Positions 19,233 through 28,388 of a stretch of DNA of 64,000 bases are shown here, piece by piece. Position numbers and translations under genes: made by a program. Each line of letters opens with the position of its first letter. Positions within the stretch are counted from its first letter, which is position 1. This DNA comes from Endotrypanum monterogeii. Its lineage: Eukaryota; Euglenozoa; Kinetoplastea; Trypanosomatida; Trypanosomatidae. The notes under the pieces are model-generated. The model was given only the letters and a program-made list of their open reading frames with translations. It did no database searches and was not told the DNA's origin. The DNA lies in assembly GCA_000333855.2 (NCBI GenBank), contig CM007317.1, positions 729,203-793,202 on the forward strand, given 5' to 3'.

Positions 19233-22200
19233 ATGTCATTTGATCTCATATCCTCATCCCACAGCAGCTCGACTTGTTGTACCGCACACATCTCTCTTTT
19301 ATCCGCGCTCGGCGACGATGCAGATGAGAGGGATACCTTCTCTCTCTCCAAAGCCACAGCGCAGCGCAGTGTATCGTTCCTACCGACGGAAACGCTGGCC
19401 ATGACGCCACCAGACTCCAATGTGTTTCTCTCCCCGGTAAGCGAGCCTACTGGCACTGGTGAGACGCCTTCGCCAAGCGACACATCTGCACCCACCACGG
19501 CGGGAAATCTAGCTGCCCGTCGTCAGCGGGTTTCCTTGCTTGTCGAGGCTGGACTTAATGTATCACAAGTTTTATCGGTTAAGCATCGGCCGAGTATGTT
19601 AGTGGGTGACCAGTCCATGCCAGACGTGAGGGGTAACACGAAGCTACCAACCCCCGCAGAGCTGGAAAAAACATCACCAACGAGCGGAGATTACATCGAC
19701 GGTCGTCCGTTTATCAACTCTTCAGTGGCCTCTCCGATAGTGCAGAGCTCCGGCATTATCGAGGCTTCCGGTTCTGCGTCTGCGGAGCCACCGCACCTCG
19801 GCTCGCGGCGCTCTCTATCGTGCCCATTGGTGCCTACCTCACGCGGTCTCGGGAGCAGCTGGCTTCGACTAAAGGAAGCCGAAAATGGGGCGAGGGACGC
19901 TCACCCCCTACCTCCGCTGCCACCTCCCCCACGACTGCCGTCCATCCTTATCGGTGGAGCGGGCAACAAATATTCCAGTAACACGTCTACTCTGCATCTG
20001 TCGCCCCCCGCACAGGACTTGAGCACCTTGCCACTGGACGAAGCCGTTCACAGTGATGCAGGTGCTGCTGCCCAGCCACCGACCGGTGTAGCAAGCGCAG
20101 CGGATAGCAAGTCCAAGTGGTGGTCTTCGGTACACCAGCTCTTCGTCCATGGCAGCGAGCATTTGCAGGCCTACCTGGACACCCTAGTCAATCCTGGTGG
20201 GGTTTCTGCTGCCACCGCACGCACACCTGCATCGGATGTGGCGCGCCGTGGTTTCGGCCAGGGAAGGTCGCACGCTTACACACTCAGCACCCCAGCAAGT
20301 AGCACGCCTTCAACACCTTCGACTTTTGGCTTCCCACGCGGCACGAGCCGACATGCCTCCGCGGTTCACACGCCGTTCCCATCCGGACCTGGCGCACGTC
20401 TCGGCGGCGCCACCGAGCCTTTTCACGACAGCACAGAGGCCCATTCCAACGCAGACGACTCATTGGAGGGGGGGCCTTCGACGATGCCACTTGACTTGGT
20501 TGTCATTGATCGCTCACGCAATCCCTTTTCTTTCAGCAATCGAACAATCGGTCCTCCTGTCTTGCGTGATGCAAACCCGGAGTCGGTGAACAACTCCTTC
20601 ACAGGCGCAGACAGCGAAGAGGGTCCGGATGCCGGGGACTACGAAGGTATGCCGAATACATACGTGGTGGATCTCTTGTCAGCGCTGAGGGGGTATCACT
20701 CGAACCCCACTGAACCCTTCGGGCATCTTGTCGCTGCGGCGCTTGCGTCACGGTCCCCGGAGAATCCAGTACTCGGCTTTGAGATTGCCGCTGCTGATCA
20801 CAATCCATACCTTGTACGGTTAATTGTAGATTCCGGATCGCTGGCAGAGACGGATAGAGAGGCACAACGCAACGTGCAGGAGACGGTGAATGAGCTCTTA
20901 TCTATCAATGACGGTGAGCTGAATCCGGTGATATACGATTACCTTATTTCACTTTTTCGCATGCCCTTCGTGCGACTGTCGCACAAGCAGTACACAAAGC
21001 TGAAGCGTTGCGGCTTCGAGTACATTAAGCTCATGTACGACAACCAACATGTGTTGCCCGAGGAGCCAGTGCACTCTATTTTGATAAATCAGTCTCGCAC
21101 CATGTGCATCCTCAACTTGATTTTCATGGTGTTGCTCCTCTTCACGACTGTTTTATCGAATGTTTCCATCTCGCTGGTGCTGGCGAAGTGGGTCACAGAG
21201 GATCGCGGCCATTACGAGAGTTTCGGCATCTACACACTTGTAGTTTTTGGGGGAGGATGGGCGTTGAATCTTATCTTCATTGTGTGTACGGTGCGGAGCC
21301 GGCAGGATGAGCAACGGTACGAATCGAGGAGCGAGGATGGCAATTACTTGAGGATGCCGTCACCGTATGCAGCTATGGTGCCGGTGCTGCCACTTTTTGA
21401 CATTTTCTGCATCGTTGCCTACGTCCGTGCACTAAAACAGAAGCGCATGATTTTGGGCCACAACATCGTGGCCTGCAGTCGGCTTTCCGGCATCTTCTAT
21501 TCCGTGTTGTTTGCCTTTCCGCACATGATAACGCAGTCCTACTTCAACGTTGTCGCCGACCATCTTCCCCAGTTCCATTACCGCTGGCCATATCTGCTGC
21601 TGATCTCGGCTACAATCATGCAGTGGTCCGTGTCACTCTTCGGCTACGCTTGGCTTCTTTTCACACACGATTCGATTGACGGATTGGGCTTTGCGTGCTT
21701 CGACCGGGGAAAGCCGCTACACCCACTTGAGCAGCATAGTGCTCTAGTGCATCTGCTACACTTTCTCATGGCTGCGTTGCTGGAGACAAACCTTTATCTC
21801 CTCACGACCTCCACAATCGAAATGCCGTCGGGTGACTGTGACACAGACCTCATTGTAATCATTTCTCTCTCAAGCTTTACGATTGTGTACATCATCATCA
21901 TCTATATTGTCATCATCTCGACTGAGGGGTCAACGGTGCGCATCAGCTTCTCCTCTGTTCCGCTGATGATAAGCCAGGCGGCGCTGCTCGTCTGCATCAC
22001 TCGCAGTGTCCCAGAAGAGTGCGCTTCCTTCCATGAATTATATTTTCAAAGGAGATTCATCTTTGGGTACCTGAGCTGGGCCGCCTACTTTTCGATATTT
22101 ATTTTATGGATCATTCTCATGATCCTGTGGTGCATTCTCTACAAGACAGGTGTAAATTTGTTCCCGAGACTCCTGTGGCCGCTGTCAAGAAAAGGTATTC

Positions 22201-22313
22201 GCTTTCTAGCACCTCCCCAGTCGGCCCCCAGTGATGAGTCCTTCCCTAAGACCTCGTCGTTGCAGATGCCTCAGGGTAGCCCTGGTAGAGCGACACATTC
22301 CCCATCGCTCTAG
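19233..22313 (+). CDS. Large polytopic membrane protein, conserved-type hypothetical
   Basis: A 1026-residue protein in two halves. Residues 1-~480 are Ser/Thr/Pro/Ala-rich and disordered in character. Residues ~490-620 are a hydrophilic, helical domain. The last ~400 residues hold about nine hydrophobic segments, near 622-653, 664-688, 711-735, 750-772, 785-810, 837-860, 873-896, 901-922 and 942-971. Short motifs in the fourth and fifth segments (FPHMITQSYF, then WSVSLFGYAW) loosely recall the XK-related scramblase family, but I cannot establish this. No transporter or channel signature is visible. The start is the first ATG after the acceptor; a second in-frame ATG at 19401 would trim 56 residues and is possible. 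Function unknown. Confidence 0.88.
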   Translation: MSFDLISSSHSSSTCCTAHISLLSALGDDADERDTFSLSKATAQRSVSFLPTETLAMTPPDSNVFLSPVSEPTGTGETPSPSDTSAPTTAGNLAARRQRVSLLVEAGLNVSQVLSVKHRPSMLVGDQSMPDVRGNTKLPTPAELEKTSPTSGDYIDGRPFINSSVASPIVQSSGIIEASGSASAEPPHLGSRRSLSCPLVPTSRGLGSSWLRLKEAENGARDAHPLPPLPPPPRLPSILIGGAGNKYSSNTSTLHLSPPAQDLSTLPLDEAVHSDAGAAAQPPTGVASAADSKSKWWSSVHQLFVHGSEHLQAYLDTLVNPGGVSAATARTPASDVARRGFGQGRSHAYTLSTPASSTPSTPSTFGFPRGTSRHASAVHTPFPSGPGARLGGATEPFHDSTEAHSNADDSLEGGPSTMPLDLVVIDRSRNPFSFSNRTIGPPVLRDANPESVNNSFTGADSEEGPDAGDYEGMPNTYVVDLLSALRGYHSNPTEPFGHLVAAALASRSPENPVLGFEIAAADHNPYLVRLIVDSGSLAETDREAQRNVQETVNELLSINDGELNPVIYDYLISLFRMPFVRLSHKQYTKLKRCGFEYIKLMYDNQHVLPEEPVHSILINQSRTMCILNLIFMVLLLFTTVLSNVSISLVLAKWVTEDRGHYESFGIYTLVVFGGGWALNLIFIVCTVRSRQDEQRYESRSEDGNYLRMPSPYAAMVPVLPLFDIFCIVAYVRALKQKRMILGHNIVACSRLSGIFYSVLFAFPHMITQSYFNVVADHLPQFHYRWPYLLLISATIMQWSVSLFGYAWLLFTHDSIDGLGFACFDRGKPLHPLEQHSALVHLLHFLMAALLETNLYLLTTSTIEMPSGDCDTDLIVIISLSSFTIVYIIIIYIVIISTEGSTVRISFSSVPLMISQAALLVCITRSVPEECASFHELYFQRRFIFGYLSWAAYFSIFILWIILMILWCILYKTGVNLFPRLLWPLSRKGIRFLAPPQSAPSDESFPKTSSLQMPQGSPGRATHSPSL

Positions 22314-22658
22314 GAAAGGAAGAGGGTCGCAGAGGATGGAATACCACGCGTGAAGAAAAATACTGCTCGCTCGTTTCACTCACAGGGGGGGGGGGAATCA
22401 TTGAAGGGGGAGGGGCACTGCGCTCCCGTTCTGTCTCATGTCCTGCTGCTAATGCGTGCATCTCTATTCGTGCCATCGAATGTGAGTGAAGGTGGAGATG
22501 GGTGGGCCTAGTAGGAGATATGAGTGTGTGCGAGGCATCTGTTGCATATATTTCTATGCTTATTGACAGGAGGTTAAAAGAAATAAAAAAAACACGCCCC
22601 ATTGTCATGTTTTATACATCTGTGTATGGATAGAAAAAAAAAATAAATATATATATAC

Positions 22659-22681
22659 GTGTGTGTGTGTGTGTGTGTGTG
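22659..22681 (+). repeat. (GT)n microsatellite
   Basis: GT run preceded by poly-A and a short TA stretch. Confidence 0.9.
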
Positions 22682-23270
22682 ACCTCTCGCATTTGAAAGG
22701 AAACAAACGCGAGATCAAAGAAAATGGCAATGAGCGAAAGTTATCCAGGGGGTCAGAGTGTAGTAGGCGAGGGGGGAAAAAAGGAGGGAGGAATGGTCTT
22801 TGGCGCACATCATGCGTTGCCGATGCTACGGCAGACAACCTTTTTTTTTCCCACTTGCTTCTACACATGATTGCTGCTGCCTTCAGCAGCAGACCATCGG
22901 ATGGACATCACCTTACACTACTCACTGCACTCTCTGATGGGTTTGAATCTTTTGAATATCTCCCTCTTCCACGCACGGCCGATCTTTTCTCTTTTAATGG
23001 TGTGCGTGCGTGCGTGTGTGTTATGTCGGCGTGTGTGTGGGGGTGGGTGGGTGGGTATAGGGCAGGTCCAAAAAAGGGGAAGGGATAGAGGGAGGGAGGG
23101 TGGTGGTGAGGGGCGTATGCCGATGATCACTGTGACTTGGGGTGCATTCTACCGAAGAGACTTTAGTGCATCGCTGCGTCAGCTCGTGATTACGCAGGTA
23201 TGCGCGCAGTTTGTGCCTCTGCCGTTCCCTCCCTCAAGTGTTTTCCGCTACTTTGCGTATACTCACTACT

Positions 23271-23306
23271 GTTTTGACCTCCTCTTCCTCTCGCTGGCTG
23301 TGTAAG
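23271..23306 (+). promoter_or_regulatory. Candidate spliced-leader acceptor upstream of PRORP
   Basis: T/C-rich tract with AG at 23305-23306. It would permit the ATG at 23386, though a short out-of-frame ATG occurs at 23369. A second good tract with TTCAG (AG about 23592) lies inside the frame and would give the start at 23653 instead. Confidence 0.4.
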
Positions 23307-23385
23307 CGTTCACAACGACCACCTCAGCAACTCTAAGCGAGTGCACAGATCAGAGTTTTTTTCTTCGGATGATCACAAGTGGTGA

Positions 23386-25791
23386 ATGCGCCTACAGGTT
23401 CGTGCTGCCTTCGCCATGATACCCTTCTCTCCTCGCTGCTGTCATGTAGTGCACACCAGGAGCACGCTCACTCATCTTTGGTGTATACGGGACAACGTCA
23501 GAGTAGTCTACTTTCCCGTTTTCACCAACCGAGTGGTCGACTCTGCGATACGCTTTCGGCGGCGGTGCCCCCTCCCTTTTCTTGCCATTCAGTTCAGAAG
23601 CGTGCGGCACAGCTGCCCAACTTTGGAGGCGAGTCGGGGTCTGCCCGTCGTGATGGCCAGCGAAAGAACGAAGAGGTCAAGTGGAAAAAGGCGCGCGCTC
23701 TCACTCGAGGACGCTCTCCTGCGCCAAGTGAACTCGCTAGCTGGGGAGCGCAACGCCGCTGTGGCTGTGCAGACCGTCAGGGCAGCTCTTCAGGGAATAT
23801 GGGTGCCGCCAGACGAAGGGAATAACGTAATCGACAGCGGCGCATCTGCGGCATATTCCCCAGGATCGATTTCGGCTTCGCGGCTGGTTTTCTCGACGAA
23901 GGCATTCGCAGCGGCTCTTTTTGCCTGTGAGGCGTCCGGTGACGCCGCATCCGGCCTCTCGCTCGTCGAAGAGGTCCGCCAATACTATTCGAGAGGCATC
24001 TCGGCAGAATGGCTGAAGACCGAGCATGTACTCTCAGTAATACTGCGTCTCCAATGCATGGCAGGTGACCGTGACGGTGCCACACATATGTTTGCCTATC
24101 TTGAGCAACACGGGCTTCTCCGTCTGCGCAGTGTCTCGGCGCTTCTACAGTACTCCTGTGGGAAACTCAAGGACCGCCGACTTGCCTTCGCCGTGTATGA
24201 GGTGGCACTGAAGCACAAAATGAGTTTGACCGAGCCAGATTACGTTGCACTCGGCTTGCTGTGTGTGCAGGTTCGAGAGCCCATTAGCACGCTCTTCTTC
24301 ATGCTTAACGAAATGCGCCAGCACATCGCCGAGGTGAGCGAGAAAATGGTGCGTGATGTCCTGGGCCCGTGGGTACGGATTGCCAACGACGATGCCGCTG
24401 CCCATCTGAGAAATCGCGGACCCCAGACGTCTGTGTTCTTCCACACAGTTGACACTATGCGCCACGCATTGTTGCCTCCCGCTGTTTCGCTACTACCGTC
24501 GGCCGTTGACTCGAGAGAAGTGGCGGCGACACTAACTGGCGCTCAGCTGTCTGGATTCTGTCCAGTTTGCCAAGTGCAGCTATCTGGCTATCCCTTCACG
24601 GCCTCTTGCCGAGCTCATCTTCTGCGTGAGCTGACGGAGGTGATCATTCCACAAGCCTGCCGCAGCCGTCGTGCGTTGCTCGGTTTCGAGCACTGGAAGC
24701 GGTACATTCATGCTCGCCTGGATGCGGGTGATCGCGTGGACGTCTTCATCGACGGCGCAAACTTGGGCTACTACGGTCTCTCAAGCTGGTACCACGTGGC
24801 AAAGAAGCAGCTCATGCTGCACCGCGGTATGAAGGAGGGCCAGATCACGGAGAAGGATTTGGAGTTCAACGCGCAGTGCAAGGCTCCTGGGCGCTGTGTC
24901 GATGTAAGTGTAAACTTTGAGTTGGTAAACAACGCCGTGAATCTTGCCGTCAACGCATACGGACTGAGTCGGCCACTTGTCATGCTGCATGAGCGACACG
25001 TCGATCCGGCCTTCATGACCTCGCAGAGCGCGGCTCTAGTGCAGGAGTGGAGCGATCGAGGGTGGGTCTATTGTACACCGAGAGGACTGAACGACGACCT
25101 ATGTTGGCTTTATGGTGCACTCCTCTTGACAGATCCGGCGGACGTGACACCAACCTCCCTCACAACAGATGCCGTCTCCTCGCATCGCACCTTTGTCTGC
25201 ACGAACGATAAGATGCGCGACCATCACTTCCGTCTCCTGAGCCCGCGGGCTTTCACGCGTTGGCGTGATCAACACCGCATCGGTTTTCGCTGCGTGCGCT
25301 TGGAGAATCGTACGGAGCTACTCTGGGAGATGCCAGCTCTTTATGAGCGCTGTATTCAGCGATATGACGTGCACTCTGCGCCATCACAGGATAGCCAGGA
25401 AAGGAAGCGAACCTGTCTCCACAATGTGGCGCCGCATATGACATCTGGGGCTGGCTCCACAGCTGCTACTGACGCGAGGACGATCACTTCATGGCACATA
25501 CCTTATACCCCCGCGCCACAAGGCGCAGTAACCTCAGATATGTGCAGCATACACCGCAACGACAAGCGTGGACAGAATATTCTAGTGCCAAACGTCAAGG
25601 ATGAGTACGTTCCCCACCATCACCCAGCTTCTCTGCCGAAAATGTCTGAGGACGAGAACACAGCAGCGACGGAGTGCACGGCGGGGGGGCACACGAAGAC
25701 AACCGAGGAGGGTCATTCGATGCCGCCTACACCTGTTACGGCCGGCCCCTGGGTCTGTATTACTCTTCGCGAGAAGTCTGGCTCCGGGTAG
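23386..25791 (+). CDS. PRORP: PRORP: protein-only ribonuclease P
   Basis: Removes 5' leaders of precursor tRNAs without RNA. Helical PPR-like repeats fill residues ~100-350. A zinc-binding pair C392/C395 (CPVC) starts the central domain and pairs with H663 and C677. The NYN metallonuclease follows: D456 in FIDGANLGYYG, D570/D571 in NDDLCWLYGALL, and D608 in CTNDKMRDHHF, equivalent to the four catalytic Asp of plant PRORP1; the D608-H663 spacing (55) matches the plant D493-H548 distance. All active-site residues are present. The first 89 residues are Arg-rich with few acidic residues, like a mitochondrial presequence, while a start at 23653 (MASERTKR) would give a cytosolic/nuclear form. Other possible starts are 23416 and 23653. 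Trypanosomatids have nuclear and mitochondrial PRORPs; which this is remains open. Confidence 0.95.
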   Translation: MRLQVRAAFAMIPFSPRCCHVVHTRSTLTHLWCIRDNVRVVYFPVFTNRVVDSAIRFRRRCPLPFLAIQFRSVRHSCPTLEASRGLPVVMASERTKRSSGKRRALSLEDALLRQVNSLAGERNAAVAVQTVRAALQGIWVPPDEGNNVIDSGASAAYSPGSISASRLVFSTKAFAAALFACEASGDAASGLSLVEEVRQYYSRGISAEWLKTEHVLSVILRLQCMAGDRDGATHMFAYLEQHGLLRLRSVSALLQYSCGKLKDRRLAFAVYEVALKHKMSLTEPDYVALGLLCVQVREPISTLFFMLNEMRQHIAEVSEKMVRDVLGPWVRIANDDAAAHLRNRGPQTSVFFHTVDTMRHALLPPAVSLLPSAVDSREVAATLTGAQLSGFCPVCQVQLSGYPFTASCRAHLLRELTEVIIPQACRSRRALLGFEHWKRYIHARLDAGDRVDVFIDGANLGYYGLSSWYHVAKKQLMLHRGMKEGQITEKDLEFNAQCKAPGRCVDVSVNFELVNNAVNLAVNAYGLSRPLVMLHERHVDPAFMTSQSAALVQEWSDRGWVYCTPRGLNDDLCWLYGALLLTDPADVTPTSLTTDAVSSHRTFVCTNDKMRDHHFRLLSPRAFTRWRDQHRIGFRCVRLENRTELLWEMPALYERCIQRYDVHSAPSQDSQERKRTCLHNVAPHMTSGAGSTAATDARTITSWHIPYTPAPQGAVTSDMCSIHRNDKRGQNILVPNVKDEYVPHHHPASLPKMSEDENTAATECTAGGHTKTTEEGHSMPPTPVTAGPWVCITLREKSGSG

Positions 25792-26168
25792 TGTCGAGGC
25801 ATTGTCGTGAAGAGCAGAAGCATATCTAGCAATACGCAATGGAAGGGTTCCGGTATCTGCTGTTTGTCTCAGTTGGGCTACCGAATGCTTCTTGTGCATC
25901 CTCAACCCCCTTTGTTCCCCACCTCCCCGTTCTCCCCCTTGGATCAACGAGCTTCCTCGGCCACAAAAAAAAAAGCGAAAAACGCTCCATTGATACAGCT
26001 GACTGCGCAAGCGGCTGCTTGTGTTTATTCATGGTCGCGTACATAGCTTTTTTTTTTTTTTTTTTGTGGGGTTGCGGTTCAGAGGATGTGGTGTGTGGGT
26101 GTGGGTGTGTGTGGTTTAGGCAAACAGTGTTCGTCGATGACTCCACGAGTACACAAATTCACACAAAC

Positions 26169-26213
26169 ATATTTATATACATATATACATATATATACAT
26201 ATACATATATATG
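26169..26213 (+). repeat. Imperfect TA-rich microsatellite
   Basis: About 45 bp of TA broken by regularly placed c (tatac/catata units). Confidence 0.85.
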
Positions 26214-26520
26214 CGTAGTCTTCTGATTAGCGGCGTCAGCGACAGTTCTTTATTTGGTCCTTCTCATTCTTTTTTTTTTTCTGGGAAAGGAGGAAGTCAA
26301 CCCACCGCGCGCTTGCTTGTGGCCTGTCTATCGATTCACTCATCTCGCCATCTCATCTCTCAAACTAATTTACGCTTATTTCCCCCCCTTTCTCTTTCTA
26401 TCACGCTCGTGCGAAACATTCGCACGTTAATTCTGCTGACGCTTTGCTTACATTTTGCTGTACACGTGCAACATGACTTTGCTTTTCCACATCATGACTC
26501 TCAAACCGTTCCCAACATGC

Positions 26521-26560
26521 TCGATTTCTCTGCGGCGTCTCAAAAGGGTGTTTCTACAAG
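26521..26560 (+). promoter_or_regulatory. Candidate spliced-leader acceptor for eL37
   Basis: Pyrimidine-containing stretch ending in TTTCTACAAG (AG 26559-26560), 12 nt before the ATG. Confidence 0.5.
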
Positions 26561-26572
26561 AGGAGCTTAAAT

Positions 26573-26824
26573 ATGACCAAGGGTACGACATCGATGGGCC
26601 AGCGCCACGGGCGCACGCACATTTTGTGCCGTCGCTGTGGCCGCAACGCCTACCACGTTCAGTGGGAGCGCTGCGCTGCCTGCGCCTACCCGCGCGCTAG
26701 CCGCCGTCGCTACAACTGGTCCGTGAAGGCCATCAAGCGCCGCCGCACCGGCACCGGTCGCTGCCGCTACTTGAAGGTGGTGAACCGTCGTATTGCGAAC
26801 CACTTCAAAACACCGAAGGCATAA
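26573..26824 (+). CDS. RPL37: 60S ribosomal protein eL37
   Basis: An 83-residue basic protein matching eukaryotic L37 from end to end. It begins MTKGTTSMGQRHGRTH and carries the zinc finger C19-x2-C22-x11-C34-x2-C37, then YPRASRRRYNW and a basic C-terminus. It is part of the large ribosomal subunit near the exit tunnel region. The length is slightly under the ~90 residues of other eukaryotes, as is usual in trypanosomatids. Short leader (12 nt) and a pyrimidine tract upstream are typical of a highly expressed gene in this group. Very secure. Confidence 0.98.
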   Translation: MTKGTTSMGQRHGRTHILCRRCGRNAYHVQWERCAACAYPRASRRRYNWSVKAIKRRRTGTGRCRYLKVVNRRIANHFKTPKA

Positions 26825-27417
26825 TTGATGCCGCAGGTTCGCGCCCCATTCCTCGTTTCGAGAGTGGAGATCGAGGAGAGGGCGAAGCAATCACACATGT
26901 GCACGGGCGAAAACGACAACGTGATGCCGCTTCTGCCCATCTATCCTTGATGTCCAGGAATAGACGAGGGGTGTGAGGAGAGCATTCGCACATAGGCCGA
27001 CACTGCGCGCACACGTAAGTGCAGTCACTCATACTGCCGCTTGCAGTGTGCTGTCTTCCATCTCTCTTCACATCACCCCGACGTGTTCTTCCTTCCTGCT
27101 CTCCCTCTCTCTCTCTTGTCTACACTCATTTCATTCGCATCTGCGTGTGCATGCGCGTGTGTGTAATCTAAAGTTTTTATTTCATTATATATTATTTATA
27201 TATTTATCTCTCTGGGGCGTTTCGTTTATCTATTTCATTTTAATTTTTACTCTCCTACTGGATATCCGCCTAAAACAAAGACAAGTCCCCACCCCCCTCT
27301 GCCCCTGTCGCTGCACTTCCCTGTTTCCTTTTCTCCCTTTCACTTCCTTCTCGACTCTCCTCTTCCACCAAGGGAGAGAGTGTGTGTGACTCTCCAATGA
27401 CGTGTATGGAGGGGGTT

Positions 27418-27422
<5 letters not shown>

Positions 27423-27449
<27 letters not shown>
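27423..27449 (+). repeat. (TG)n microsatellite
   Basis: About 27 bp of TG dinucleotides. Confidence 0.95.
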
Positions 27450-28272
27450 CATGGTGGAAGTGAGGGGCAAAGGGAGATCGAGAGACCGCAGAGGAAAAAA
27501 AGGAGGTGTGGACAGATGAACGTGCCCCCCCCCCCCCCCTCCCCCCCGCCCTACCTACGCGCGCGCTGTCTCAGGGAAACTCCTTGTTACCGATGCATGT
27601 CGGGTCTACGAGCGCTGTGGTTAGCGTAAGTGAAACAGGCCGGAACACCTCACGGCGCTGTGCCTTGGCCTGCGAGGTTGTGCGTGAGCTCAACTGGGTC
27701 TTCATTGCATGCTTGCTCCTTAACATTTCTCGTCACATGTCGTTTCCGATCGGTAACTATCTCATCGCTCCCTTTTTTTTTTTTTCATCCGCTTTGCTAT
27801 GATTGGCGCACTTCCCCTCTCACCCCCGCCTGCACGCGCCCCTCTCACCCCTGGAGGCGCGGTATCAACCGATACCAATACGAGCTAAGGGGACTTGTTG
27901 AGACTCCCAGACACATCGCTGTGTGGGAACGGGGCGGGGGCAAGCATTTGCTCATCATCTTTTACATATTCATGTCCGTCGGTTAGTTTGCGCGTATCCG
28001 CTTCCCCTGCACGTTCACGTGAGTGAGTGTTGGCGCCTCCGTCTCTGCGTGCTTTGGCTGTCTTATTTTGCCCTTCCACTACTATTTTCTCGTTGGAGGT
28101 GGAGGCGATCACCGATCTTCCTTCGATTCATTTTGACCAAGAACAAGTGTCTACTGTCGGGTGACGGGGAGGGCAGAAGATCTCACGAGACGGAGTCACA
28201 CACCCGAGTCGTGTGGGATAAAATACTTCCCACTCCTCGTGGGGTTTCTCTGATTTAGCCGCTGCTGGAGAA

Positions 28273-28313
28273 ACTTTTTTTTCCCCCCATCTTTTCTCCG
28301 TCTTTGCTCAAAG
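28273..28313 (+). promoter_or_regulatory. Candidate spliced-leader acceptor for the 28389 gene
   Basis: A strong T and C tract ends in TCAAAG (AG 28312-28313). The first ATG after it is 28389, deciding that start. Confidence 0.6.
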
Positions 28314-28388
28314 AGAGGTGAAGAAGTATAAGGCGCCACTTTGAGGCTCCTTGAGGCTTGTGAGGTTGGGCGGAGTAAGGAAGGAAGC

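Larger units (their letters stand above)
22314..23385 (+). other. Intergenic region
   Basis: Contains short TA and (GT)n (22659-22681) runs, G-rich stretches near 23037-23110, and pyrimidine tracts before PRORP. No gene seen. Confidence 0.6.
25792..26572 (+). other. Intergenic region
   Basis: Contains poly-T runs, an imperfect TA/CA-type tract (26169-26213) and pyrimidine tracts leading to the L37 gene. No gene seen. Confidence 0.65.
26825..28388 (+). other. Intergenic region
   Basis: Contains T/C-rich stretches, AT-rich sequence near 27176-27250, (TG)n at 27423-27449, a poly-C run near 27527-27547, and the acceptor of the next gene. No gene seen. Confidence 0.6.
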
